Source of the DNA: Asterella californica
Taxonomy: Eukaryota; Streptophyta; Marchantiopsida; Marchantiales; Aytoniaceae
Assembly: GCA_036924285.1 (NCBI GenBank)
Contig: JAYKYS010000773.1
Coordinates: forward strand, 128,696 to 192,695
Direction of reading: 5' to 3'
DNA: 64,000 nucleotides
Below the pieces are notes generated by a model that saw nothing but the letters and a program-made list of their open reading frames with translations, made no database searches and was not told where the DNA came from. Both the position numbers and the translations under genes were made by a program. Below, piece after piece: positions 30,190 through 39,914 of the stretch; the first letter of the stretch is position 1; each line of letters opens with the position of its first letter.

Positions 30190-31065
30190 GGTTCCAAAGG
30201 ATACTTTTTTGGCTTTACCAAAGAAGGACCTTTTTCATGTCGGCGTAGCTTTCTTTTAAGAGTTTTAGGTATTCCAAAGTTTGGGCATCCCTTGTATCTT
30301 CGTGCTGTCTTAAAGAATTCAATAGATTTCAACCTTGTTCCTGTTGCTTCAAACCCAACTCTGTTTGCTTAATACCTTTGTTTGCACGTATCCCCTCCAT
30401 TGCAATACGTTTTTTTTATTGTTGCGAGGATAACTCGATCTCCTCTTCTTTATGCTTAAAATATGCACCTATATTCGACAAAGCGACCCCTCCCGCAAAA
30501 ACGGCAGATGCTCAACCTGCGATAGGTTTCCAATTTGAACTTGCAGTGCGCAGCGCATCCTTGGCGGCGCCACTCATTCTCCTAATTTTCATATTAGTCA
30601 ATTCATGGTCCATAGGCGCCACTAATACGTTCTCAGGGCATACTGCTAAACTATTTAGCACTTTCCCCTCGGTGCAGATTCCCTTTCAATGTAGTGTAAG
30701 TGGAGCCAAAGCCTCATACGAAGATACAGTCAAGTTGCAGTTGCGATAATGGTGAGGAAGACAGAAAAACGTAATCATAAATGTCTGATAGCGGATAGAC
30801 CGTTGGACCAAATATGCAAATAATGCAATTACAAGTAATGAAAGTGGTTAGGACCGACAATCATAATTTTCGAAATTAAGACATTAAAAAAGACAGTTTT
30901 GAAAGCAATAAGATTCATAAAAGCTCTTTTCAAAAAAAATGCCCAAAAACCATGCAAGTAAAAAAATAGCTAATAAATGAAAAACAGATATCTTCAAACT
31001 TAATTCAATATGAAAAAAGTGAATAATTTTGTACCAAACGAAAACCAGGATAATGAAAAGCATTG
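30190..31065 (-). pseudogene. Membrane plus coiled-coil ORF remnant (family M, copy d)
   Basis: At 31065 an ATG opens a small frame with two hydrophobic stretches (LFIILVFVWYKI and LLAIFLLAWFLGIFF). Downstream on the same strand, one frame from about 30700 to 30190 reads coherently through three stops (TGA, TAA, TGA): APMDHELTNMKIRRMSGAA, then AVFAGGVALSNIGAYF, then a charged coiled-coil (KHKEEEIELSSQQ and QTELGLKQQEQG). The layout matches the ORF at 13059-13766. No family is known to me. It is decayed. Confidence 0.4.
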
Positions 31066-31159
31066 AAGTTTATTCTTTTTTTTCTCAAAACCTCCCCCGT
31101 GCGCCAGAAAGCTTTTTTCACTTTGCTTTTAGAGCAACCTTAGTGAAGGTAAGGAAGAG

Positions 31160-31232
31160 TATCCCTTACGGGATTTGAACCCGTGTTTTCGACATGAAAA
31201 GACGATGTCCTATACCCCTAGACGAAAGGGAC
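31160..31232 (-). tRNA. trnE-UUC: tRNA-Glu (UUC)
   Basis: The minus strand folds with acceptor GTCCCTT/AAGGGAT, anticodon loop CTTTTCA (TTC) and T-arm ACGGGTTCAAATCCCGT. The discriminator is A. A partial copy of its 3' half lies at 32505-32600. Confidence 0.94.
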
Positions 31233-31429
31233 GAAATCACTTCAGGCTCGTAGGTGCGCCTAACGGTGCCGTAAGTCTACTATTTTGTCTCGAGGTGAAA
31301 GCATAAAAACAAAAATATTTTTGTTTTTTTATTGGTCCGTATTCATCAGAATGCTTATTCTCCGCTAGGGGGCGAAGCCCGAAGCATTACGGAGGCCCGT
31401 AGGCCGAATGGCTCTGCGGGTCAGCCGCT

Positions 31430-31941
31430 TCATCGATGAAAATAGATATCGAAGTCATGAAGGACTTCTTGTAGCGTCTTTTGACTTTCACTCAACAGTA
31501 TACTCAGTATATCCCTTTGAGGCTGCAAGCCAAGCATTGTATTGCGCTTGAAGTCTTTAGAAAGGTTTTCAAGTAGAATAAAATTGCCTGTTCTATATTT
31601 CGAGGTCCGAAGGTCGAGACCAGCGGGAGAGGCTTTTGCGTACTCGAGATGACGAATTACAGGTTCAAGATCCCCGTACGCAACGAATTCTAGGATAATA
31701 GCACCCCCTTGTTCAACAGTGACGCTGAATTTGCAAAAGAACCTGGGTATAGCCAAACCTTTACGGGTTTCAATACTACAAGAGATGTATCCATCCCCCC
31801 TTCGATTATACCGGATAAATAGTCTACATAACGCTTCAATGTTCGATTCTCTATCAAAAGCCGAGTTTTTTTCTGATGTTGTTCAGAAAGGGAGTGCGCA
31901 CGACGAATAAGATCTTCAGCAGCACCTAGAGAAGAGTCCAT
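31430..31941 (-). pseudogene. Unrecognised protein family Y, copy 1
   Basis: Two overlapping frames carry a helical N-terminal part (LIRRAHSLSEQHQKKTRLLI) and, after a frameshift near 31740, a part with FILLENLSKDFKRNTMLGLQ and ending LQEVLHDFDIYFHR. A diverged copy with the same order lies at 54845-55085. I recognise no family. The frame follows directly after the homing endonuclease remnant upstream. Confidence 0.45.
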
Positions 31942-31962
31942 CGCAAACGAATGACTATTTTC

Positions 31963-32460
31963 CTATCGAGATAACCTCAAATTATTTGCTTCAAATTCTT
32001 CGTCCTTATCAGATGTATAAAGACTCAATTTGATATCGATGATGCTATGTCGACCTTCTGGCGTATTGTGCGTATTCTCGCCCACAATTGAAGAAAGGGC
32101 CCTCATCAAGCAAAGATCCAAGAAATGAAACCCATACATTTTGCACGAAGCACTTTCTACTAGAGCAATAAATTATCGCACGGGCTCTAGAACCTCAATC
32201 CTTACTTTAGATGCTCTTAGTTTACCGGTATTGTTTTCAAAAAAAACGAAATATTATGGAAGAACAACACACTTCAAAAGTCAATGATGCCGTTGTGAAA
32301 AAACGGCAACTGGCCGAATGTAATAAGCAAAAGTCATACGAGCATCTTTTTTGAATCAAATCTGTAAGCTACCATCGCTTTCAAAAAATCCTAATAGGTA
32401 CTCTAAACTTAGAATTGACGGTTCATAAAACAAGTTGTCTTTTTGCATAATAGTATTCTT
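31963..32460 (-). pseudogene. LAGLIDADG homing endonuclease remnant
   Basis: One minus-strand frame gives SLEYLLGFFESDGSLQI, a clear LAGLIDADG helix with the catalytic Asp, then TGA, and reads on through four stops with the family's later layout: KMYGFHFLDLCLMRALSSIV followed by EGRHSIIDIKLSL. In intact enzymes these helices build the DNA-cutting fold encoded in group I introns. No group I intron core was recognised around it. It is decayed and probably lost with its intron. Confidence 0.6.
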
Positions 32461-32504
32461 ATTTATCATTGTAAAGTCTTTTTTTTTTTTCAAAACCCGT
32501 GCAC

Positions 32505-32600
32505 CAGAAAGCCTTTTCGCTCTGCTTTTAGAGCAACCGTAGTAAGGGTAGGTGCTTCGCCCCTTACGGGATTTGAACCCCTGTCTTCGACGTCCAAAAA
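32505..32600 (-). pseudogene. trnE 3' fragment and flank (duplicate)
   Basis: The stretch with gcttttagagcaacc, ccttacgggatttgaacccc and cttcgac matches 31105-31195, which includes the T-arm and acceptor end of trnE. The anticodon half is missing. Confidence 0.75.
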
Positions 32601-32796
32601 AGTTTTGTTTTTTCGCTGCGCAACGAGAAAACAAAATGGAATGCGCCTCCATATAACCCTTATAGAACCATCCAGAAAACGCAAAGCAAAAAAATATATA
32701 TATATATCCCTACGGCCCGGGAGAGCTTCAGCCCTATACCCTATCGGGGAGATAGCCTCCTCCGGCCCTCTCCCAGAAAGCTTTGGGGTTCCAAAA

Positions 32797-32945
32797 GCCC
32801 TTTTTTTGTCAGTTTTTTTCTTTTTTTGTGAGTTTCTTGTCAGTTTTTTCCTGTCAGTTTTTTTTCTTTTTTTCTCTGACAGTCCCCCTGGGGCCCTTTT
32901 TTTGTCAGTTTTTTTCTCTTTTTTGTCTGACAGTACCCCGCGCTA
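32797..32945. repeat. Family A repeat cluster
   Basis: The cluster has several units of gtcagtttttttc with tttttgtctgacag and the core gacagtccccctggggccc. It is in the orientation opposite to the 2950 cluster. Confidence 0.75.
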
Positions 32946-33133
32946 CGGGCCTTTTGTCTCGGCTTTAGCTCTATCCCCGACATATAAATGGAAAAAAACT
33001 GACAAAAAACACAAAATAGAAAAGACGAACAAAGGGAAGAGAAGCCACTAACTTCTCGCGCCTTCTGCTTGCTTCGCCGATGATCACAAACATTTCGTCC
33101 CTGTGAAACGAAAGACCGGTCAATAACCCTCCA

Positions 33134-33205
33134 AGCGGAAAAAGGGACTTGAACCCTCAACCTTAGCCTTGGCAAGGCTATACTCTACCATTAAGCTATT
33201 TCCGC
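33134..33205 (-). tRNA. trnG-GCC: tRNA-Gly (GCC)
   Basis: The minus strand shows acceptor GCGGAAA/TTTCCGC, anticodon loop TTGCCAA (GCC), T-arm GAGGGTTCAAGTCCCTT and discriminator T. Confidence 0.94.
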
Positions 33206-34215
33206 CATAAATTAAGATATATATACATAAATTGGCATAGGGTATGGCTCCGTCCGCCTCACGGCGGACCAGTCAGCCCTTGGATCTCCTGAGCCCCTCC
33301 CCTGGAGCAAGAGACTGGCTCCATGGGAGGCCGAGTGATTAAACATTAATATCTAGTCCTAATACCGAAATAAAAAATCTATATTTTTCCAAAAACTGAT
33401 AAGTTTTTGGGCCCTACGGGCCTATCCCTCAGGTCTCGTGACCTTTGGGCCCAGGAAACTGCCGAACAGGTGCTTTTACTAAGTTATGAAAGTCAATTTC
33501 CAAGCAGGCCGGGTCCTGTCAAAATCCTTTCAGCATACCGTGATACTTTTTGGCACAGCTATCATGTGTACAAGATAGCTTTACACCACCCTTATAAAAG
33601 GCCAAGTAGACCGGATCAAGTCCTCTGGATGGTAAATGCAAGGGGACAAATAAGGCTTATTGTCGTCATGATATGCCGAGGTCTTATATTTGGGGTTTAG
33701 CCAGCCTGCAGCTTCGGCGAGGCCCCGGGCACTGTCAGACAAAAAAAGGGCTTGTTCTCCCCATGAATCCTCCAGGGCTCCATTTGCGGGGCCGTCAAGA
33801 GCCGCACGCGAAATTTTTAAGGATTCGGTTTGGTTAATTCCATCGGAAATACCCCGGCTGTATTTTGGGGTAAAGCCACCAGGCTCTAGTGGTACCTGCG
33901 ACCAGTCTGCCACATGTGTAAGAAAACTACCAAACTGGCGATAGTTCACAGCAGAAGGGTGTTGTCGAACAGCTTTTTTGACGATTTCGAAACCCATCTT
34001 TCTCTTGGCGCCGCGAGTCCATTGAAAATCTGGAATAGTCGGACAAGACAAGAGCACGGTGTCCTTAAGCCATTAGTGGAGGGACGTAGGTATATATATT
34101 TTTTTTTCGTAGCCTTTTCTGCAGGGACGGGGGCGAAGCTAGAAAACGTCTGATTGGAACTACTTACTTTCTACTTCTCTGACGTATTCTCTTAGTACAA
34201 TCTGATTGATAGGCC
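33206..34215. other. Spacer with an unrecognised ORF
   Basis: A minus-strand frame at 33581-34057 (158 codons) includes QFGSFLTHVADWSQVPLEPG and a GC-rich repeat-derived stretch. I recognise no family, and a repeat inside it argues for chance or decay. The rest holds no gene. Confidence 0.3.
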
Positions 34216-34289
34216 CATGCTTGGAAAGATTTGAACTCTCAACCCCCAAATCCGTAGTTTGGTGCTCTATCCAATTGAGCTACAAGCAC
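34216..34289 (-). tRNA. trnR-ACG: tRNA-Arg (ACG)
   Basis: The minus strand folds with acceptor GTGCTTG/CAAGCAT, D-arm AGCTCAATTGGATAGAGC, anticodon loop CTACGGA (ACG) and T-arm GAGAGTTCAAATCTTTC. The discriminator is G. Confidence 0.93.
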
Positions 34290-35132
34290 TAGTTGGCTAT
34301 TCTTAAGCACTACCTGTCATATACGCTTGATCACTGCGAAATCAATATAAAAAAGATATATATATATTTATGCTTCATCCTATTAGCTTAAGCTGCGGTA
34401 TACTAAAAAGCATCGTAAATAGCCGCATGACTAGTGTATTGCGTTATTAAGCCTTTGTGCCAGAAAACTACCGTTTTCTGCCCCCCTCACCCCCTAACTT
34501 AGATCTCACTCAAATAAAACCTCCCCCCGGAGTACTACGCCCTACGGGCAAAAAAATCTATATAGATTTTTTTCGTTACAGTTTCTCGTCAAAGTACTGT
34601 CATCAAATCATTCAACATCTTGGTCGCAGTCCCGCAGTCTGGCCTCATACAGTATAACACGCTAGTAATCAAGCATCAAGCGATTGTTTAGCAATTCACA
34701 ATCAATAAAAGACTAGCTCTCGTTGAAGTTTTCTTGCTATTTTCGTTGAAAGAAAATGGAAAACAAAATAAAAAAATTTTTGACCCTTTTGACAAAAAAA
34801 GTGCTTACGCACCTTCGGGCCTGTCCCCTTAGGGAGAGCCCTCCAGGCCTCAACCCGAACCCTATGGGCCAAAAGGCACTCGCCCAAAGGGAGAGGCTTT
34901 TCATACTTTTGAGGAATTTCCAGCTATCAAGGTTCGAAGAAGACGTCTTAGCCATTTGTGTAACTTAAGCACTGATCCGCTCTGTCCTAGAAGGCCCTAG
35001 TCCTTGGGGGGCGGAGCCCGCCCCGAAAGTTGTAGTTAGGGACTTGACCGAGCCAGGCTCGGGAGTCGAGTAGGCGTAGCCTACCCTGCAGTAGATGAAA
35101 AAAAGGGTTCAAGTACCGAGGTAATTTTCTCA

Positions 35133-35169
35133 TCAAAACTTCGGACCCTAGGGCCGAAGTTTTGATGAG
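35133..35169. repeat. Perfect palindromic hairpin
   Basis: The arms catcaaaacttcgg and ccgaagttttgatg pair fully around a nearly palindromic centre (accctaggg). Confidence 0.85.
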
Positions 35170-35184
35170 TTCCTTCTGGAAATT

Positions 35185-35700
35185 TTGGTTTTCTGGAGAT
35201 TATGGGTCTATAAGTTCTATTTGCATATTTATCTGAGGCACGTAGTGCTCGACCAAAGCGAGAGGATCTATTATGTGTTTTTGCATTCGACCTTTGGTCG
35301 AATAATGTTTTTGCCTTTTTTTTATGCGGCTTTTGGAGGTGAAGTTCCTTTGTTAAGTGTAATGTATCTGTTCCTTAATGGGATGACCTTTGGGATTGCA
35401 TGTTTTACCGCCATTCTATCAATGGCTTAAGCGATAATTTGGCGCTACCCAGCTAGAAAAAGGGGCGGGAAAGGCGCCGTTTTCGGCTATCAGGAAGCAC
35501 GGCTTAAGTATAGCTGCATATTTTGCCGGTCGGACGATCGACAAGCTAGTTAATGACTGGCCGGTGAAAAATAATGCAAAGGAAATCTTGAATCACATGC
35601 AAAAGGCCCCAGACTTTCAGGGGACGCAAGCAGATCTGAGCAAAATTTGGCAGCAATCCAGAAAGGAAATTGGACCATCCCTTACGAACAGGTTTTAAGA
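35185..35700 (+). pseudogene. Membrane ORF remnant with helical tail (copy e)
   Basis: The first frame (to 35430) has hydrophobic stretches (IMFLPFFYAAFGGEVPLLSV and FGIACFTAILSMA). Another frame from about 35480 to 35700, without ATG, gives HGLSIAAYFAGRTIDKLV and a charged tail (NHMQKAPDFQGTQADLSKIW). No family is recognised; the pattern is like family M remnants. Confidence 0.3.
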
Positions 35701-36238
35701 TGGCTTATCAAAAGCTTTTTCAGGAGCGCGTGTCACGGATGGAATTACTAGGAAATAGCCCATAAAGGACGTGTATTCTTTTTCCTCAGAGATTTCGAGC
35801 TACTAGATCCTTCTCTTAGGCCGACATCTAGAACGTGATCTCTCTTTGTATAGCTAATAACTTGCCCTTGTGATTATTGCTAGCTTCACTGCAGTCATCG
35901 CCTTGTAAACCCCCAGTGCTTCTCTTTGGGCCAACAGCTATAACTTGCCCTGGGTTCATTATATATACGACATAAGCTCTTGCGGTGGCCAAGACAAAAA
36001 CATGAAATTGCGGTTGTATTTCCACTCTACGGATCTCGGCCACCTTGCTTTTCTTTTCATTAGATCCTTTCTTTCCGGCAGCTGAATTGGGAACAATCGG
36101 TAAAAAAGAAATGGAAAGCGAACATCGACTCGATGCAAAAAACGGAAAAAGAATCCGACAAGCACTACGTGCCCCCGGAGATATTGTGGTTTTTGGGGCT
36201 TGGGTCCCAACCTCTATTTGAAAAATACGAAGTATACT

Positions 36239-36321
36239 TGGGAGAGGCAGGATTCGAACCTACGTAGAAAACCTTCAGCAGATTTACAGTCTGTCGCTTT
36301 TAACCACTCGGCCACTCTCCC
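36239..36321 (-). tRNA. trnY-GUA: tRNA-Tyr (GUA)
   Basis: An 83-nt class II cloverleaf is seen on the minus strand: acceptor GGGAGAG/CTCTCCC, anticodon loop CTGTAAA (GTA), long variable arm, T-arm TAGGTTCGAATCCTG and discriminator A. Confidence 0.95.
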
Positions 36322-36463
36322 TATGATAAGTAAGCTTCTACTTTCCGGTGCCACGGGATTCTGGTGAAAAATAGGTCAATCCACGCGTGTAACGTTCTTC
36401 CTTTAGACTAATTAAACAAGTAGAAGGATTACCGTTGGTATATATTATTCATTGTGCACTTTA

Positions 36464-36537
36464 CGCATTCTACAGGATTTGAACCTGTGACCTTCAACTT
36501 AGAAGGTTGTTGCTCTATCCAACTGAGCTAAGAATGC
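36464..36537 (-). tRNA. trnR-UCU: tRNA-Arg (UCU)
   Basis: The minus strand shows acceptor GCATTCT/AGAATGC, D-arm AGCTCAGTTGGATAGAGC, anticodon loop CTTCTAA (TCT), T-arm ACAGGTTCAAATCCTGT and discriminator G. Confidence 0.95.
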
Positions 36538-36929
36538 AGTACATTACTAACCACTTCGCAAAAAAAGAGTGAATTCCGGAGAAGCTTGCTTCTTTCTTCT
36601 CTCCCGCTTTATTCGCATCGCGAATGAAGGCTGAAAGAGAAAGGGTCGAATAGAATAAAACGAACAAAAAATATATATATTTTTTTTTGCTTTGCCTTTT
36701 CTTGGTTTTGATCAAGTTCAACACACGACGAAATATAATGCATTTTGTATTAAAAACAATTCTGGAGGAAATTATAATTCGTGTTTTTTGTATATTGATT
36801 TGCTTTAGTTTTACATAGTTTACGTGTTATTGGTTCTCAGAAGCCTAAGACGGCCCCGGGGCGTGGCGCAGAGTGCGGCATAACGCATAGCATATAGGAC
36901 TTGTTATAGCATATAGAATACACGAAACT

Positions 36930-37112
36930 GAAGTTTCGTATACATATAAATAATTGAAAATAGCCTATACATATACAGAAACTTCAGTTTCGTATATATA
37001 TATATATATATATAACTTCAAATAGAATATACATATACAGAAACTTCAGTTTCGTATATATATATATATAACTTCAAATAGCATATACATATACAGAAAC
37101 TTCAGTTTCCTT
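36930..37112. repeat. Tandem hairpin array with AT spacers
   Basis: The inverted repeat gaaacttcagtttc occurs three times after one copy in the other sense (gaaactgaagtttc), each followed by TA runs and the spacer acttcaaatag...atacatatacag. Unit spacing is about 60-65 bases and the number of TA steps varies. Confidence 0.85.
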
Positions 37113-37143
37113 TATATAATCGCTTTTCACATTCGTTGTCGAG

Positions 37144-37780
37144 GTGCAAGTTGAAAGAATTTATGGAAAGAAGCCGCTGAAGTTACTATCTAGTTGCAGC
37201 AGTCAGAGGCTTTTATGCGCTAATCCGCCTTTATTATACCTATGTGATTACCCTAAAATTTTTTTTGAAAGTTATTCATTTCTTCGGAGTGCCCGGCCGC
37301 GTATTGTACACGTTTATGTTTTTATTTTCGTACGCGGAACGACAGCGCGTACTGGACTTTTCTGAGCCTTTCATTTATTTAGAAATAGTCTGCGCAGTTT
37401 GCAGTTGATACGTTCTAGGCTTAATTATAGCCTTTGCGGTTCTTTTGAGGTTTTCAATGATAAAGCAATTTGTAGAACACTTTGTAGATCGGGGTTATGT
37501 GACAGCTCACATCGGCGATCATCCAGCAGCCGCGAATGTCGTGCTGCCGGCTTTAAGTGTTGTATTATTTGATAGAGGACTCGACTAGGGGCAGGCCATC
37601 AAGAACAAGATGGATGCAGCCAATTATATCGAGTCGATGAAATCGTCCAATAAGAAAGCAGACCCGCAGCAAATAAAAGATTTTGACAACAGCGGCGGCA
37701 CAAAGGTGTATAAGATGCTATTTGGAGATCAAAAAGAATATGAAAGGGGAGGCCGAGCCGGGTAAAAAGATAATGGAAGA
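37144..37780 (+). pseudogene. Unrecognised ORF remnant (copy f)
   Basis: The first frame (to 37365) ends with a hydrophobic stretch VHVYVFIFVRGTTARTGLF. A second frame from 37457 reads MIKQFVEHFVDRGYVTAHIG, then AAANVVLPALSVVLFD, a TAG, and a charged part (KNKMDAANYIESMKSSNKKA). No family is recognised. Coherence across the TAG suggests a decayed gene. Confidence 0.3.
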
Positions 37781-37904
37781 AGAAAGCCTAATGGAGCTCG
37801 GAAGCTTCTGTCTTTTGGACTTGAGTAATCCGCCGGAGGTGCGTGCACTTTTTTTGTTCTGGAAGCCGCCTAGAGACCATATATGCGTTGATATTTTTAG
37901 TTCG

Positions 37905-38165
37905 GGTCGAGTGGAGGATCACCTAATACAGCCTGAAATATACATACAAGTAGGCAGCAAAGAAACTTCATCTAATATCAATTAACCGAAGAACTAAGGG
38001 CCATATAACAGCGAACGTGAGTTTTATCACACGGGATATCTGCTCGGATCACTTTTGCCATTCCATAATCTATAAAAGGTTGATTTGATTTCCCTACTTA
38101 GCGCTTAGGCCAGGAAGCTGCCGCAATGGCCCTGGCCTTGTAAGAAGGATAACATAAGGCTTCCA
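37905..38165. repeat. Repeat RA, copy 2
   Basis: It is the direct partner of 16824-17090, with scattered differences such as cacctaatac for cacataatac. Confidence 0.85.
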
Positions 38166-38520
38166 TTTCATATATACAAAATTAATAATACATAAATCAA
38201 TCAATTTAGGTAAGAGGAAATTATAATCATTATATATGCATATACGACGAATCCATAAATCAAGAGATTAAGGTAAGCTCAGGTGAAATCCGGAAATTGA
38301 GAGTAAATAATAATATTTAATCATATGAGTTCACAAAGATCCTACAGGAGTTCTGGGCCACCCTATTAGATTAATGGATGAAAATCGTCAGGTTTTTTCA
38401 ACCATTCAAAAAAATGTTCCAGACTTCACAGACCTCTTCAGTAAGCGGTTGGATTGGCTCCTGTGTGGGTGGTACTTCCGTTTCTTTGCTTAGGTTAGAT
38501 GGACCAAAAAGACCTTGTGT

Positions 38521-39117
38521 TTACCCTTCGATTTTTATGGCTGTTTGGAAAAAAAAAGAAAGACTCGTGATATATGTAAAAACTCTAAGCAAATCTCCAT
38601 CTTTCAAAGCGCCATCAATTAATTCCATTATACGGCAAACGTGCTCCTTTTCTTCTTTTGGTTTTATCTTTTCTGCTTCTAAGGTTTTAGATAATGTATC
38701 TAAAACCTCGTAAGCTTCCAATAAGGATTTACAGAGAAGCAAGATTGTACCAAAAACAAAAGAAGCATAGATAGGATAGCATTTATTGAAATTGATTGGT
38801 TGATTGTCAATAAGTCACTCTTTTATGGCTGGATTGCGGTCCCGGAATAAAAAGAAAAGAAAATGATATACAAAAAAAGAGATTGAAAAAAGCAAGATAG
38901 TAGTTAATATCCGAGAAGTATAGCGTGGTAAGGGCAAGCAGAAAACAAAGTACGCAAAGACTGATATAATTTTCGTATATCTAAGTAAAAGAGTAAGATA
39001 TTTGTGAAGAAAGAGTAAACAGTGGACATTGTTATTTCTTGGGGTTTTTTCCTTATAGCAGATTGAACAATCAAAAATATGGCAAAGAGGGCGGCGGCCC
39101 CTATCCCCGAGTCCCAA
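38521..39117 (-). pseudogene. Membrane ORF and coiled-coil ORF remnant (copy g)
   Basis: On the minus strand a frame at 39117-38815 carries two hydrophobic segments (IISVFAYFVFCLPL and ILLFSISFFVYHFLFFLF). A second frame at about 38820-38521 has FGTILLLCKSLLEAYEVL followed by charged helix (SKTLEAEKIKPKEEKEHV). Neither has a known family. The pair repeats the family M order. Confidence 0.35.
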
Positions 39118-39728
39118 ACTCGAAGGGTTTCCCGTGGGGCAGGTCTCTACCCCCCTTTGTAATCAATCCAACGATGAAATAACCACGTCAAAAATAAGCC
39201 GGCCTGTAGCATGCAATACGTTTTTTGTGACAAGCAAAACAATGCATTGGGGTTTTTGCGCTACAGTTTCTTTTTGATAGACTTAGATAAAATCAAAAGC
39301 TTTTTGATTTTACCGATGATTGTCAGCTCTTAGGAAGATATCAATCATAATTGAGAAAGAAACTAGAATCAACCGTTTTATACCGAAAAACCTTGTTTGC
39401 TTTCAAATCTTACATACTTCATTTCACTTTTTTGATAAAGACCATCTCACGGCGGAAAGGTAAGGCCTTCGAAAGCCTGGCCCCGAATCATAGGGTTTTC
39501 ATGCGAATTTCAATTAATGGTTCGACCCCGACCCAAGGGAAGTCGTTCGGGCTCCTTTGGCGTTGGCTTAACCTTCAACACCCAGGGCCGCTAAAAAAAT
39601 GCGTAGGAAGGGCCGAAGGAGCCGACCGAGTCAAGGTGCCACTATCGTCCTGCAGCGAAGAGCCCGACGACAGCCTTTCGGAGCCGCACGAAAAAAAAAT
39701 ATACATATTTTTTTTTGCTCTCTCCCGT

Positions 39729-39854
39729 GGGGTGGCCCTTTGGATGTAAGACCAGAGGGCCACGAAATCAGAAAGCCTTTTATGCACTACGGGCCTGCGG
39801 AGAGCTAAAGCCTTGAGGGGGGATTTCTCTATATATGATAGATAATCAGCCGCG
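39729..39854. repeat. Recombination repeat RB, copy 2
   Basis: It is nearly identical to 12753-12879, in direct orientation. Here no atp1 sequence adjoins it; it lies 60 bases past the nad2 stop codon. Confidence 0.85.
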
Positions 39855-39914
39855 AAAACAAAGATTTTTTTTTGTGCTGCGTCCTCCCGCGCCCTCATCA
39901 AGAAATCATTAAGC

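Larger units (their letters stand above)
34290..36238. other. Spacer between trnR and trnY
   Basis: Besides the hairpin at 35133 and the remnant at 35185-35700, this stretch holds family B-like words at 34800-34900 and no recognised gene. Confidence 0.45.

Noticed and set aside
32443..33051. A 202-codon open frame on the plus strand, one of the longer ones in the spacers
   Set aside because: It runs through a trnE fragment and a family A repeat cluster, and its translation is low-complexity F/S/V text from those repeats. No homologous family is visible.
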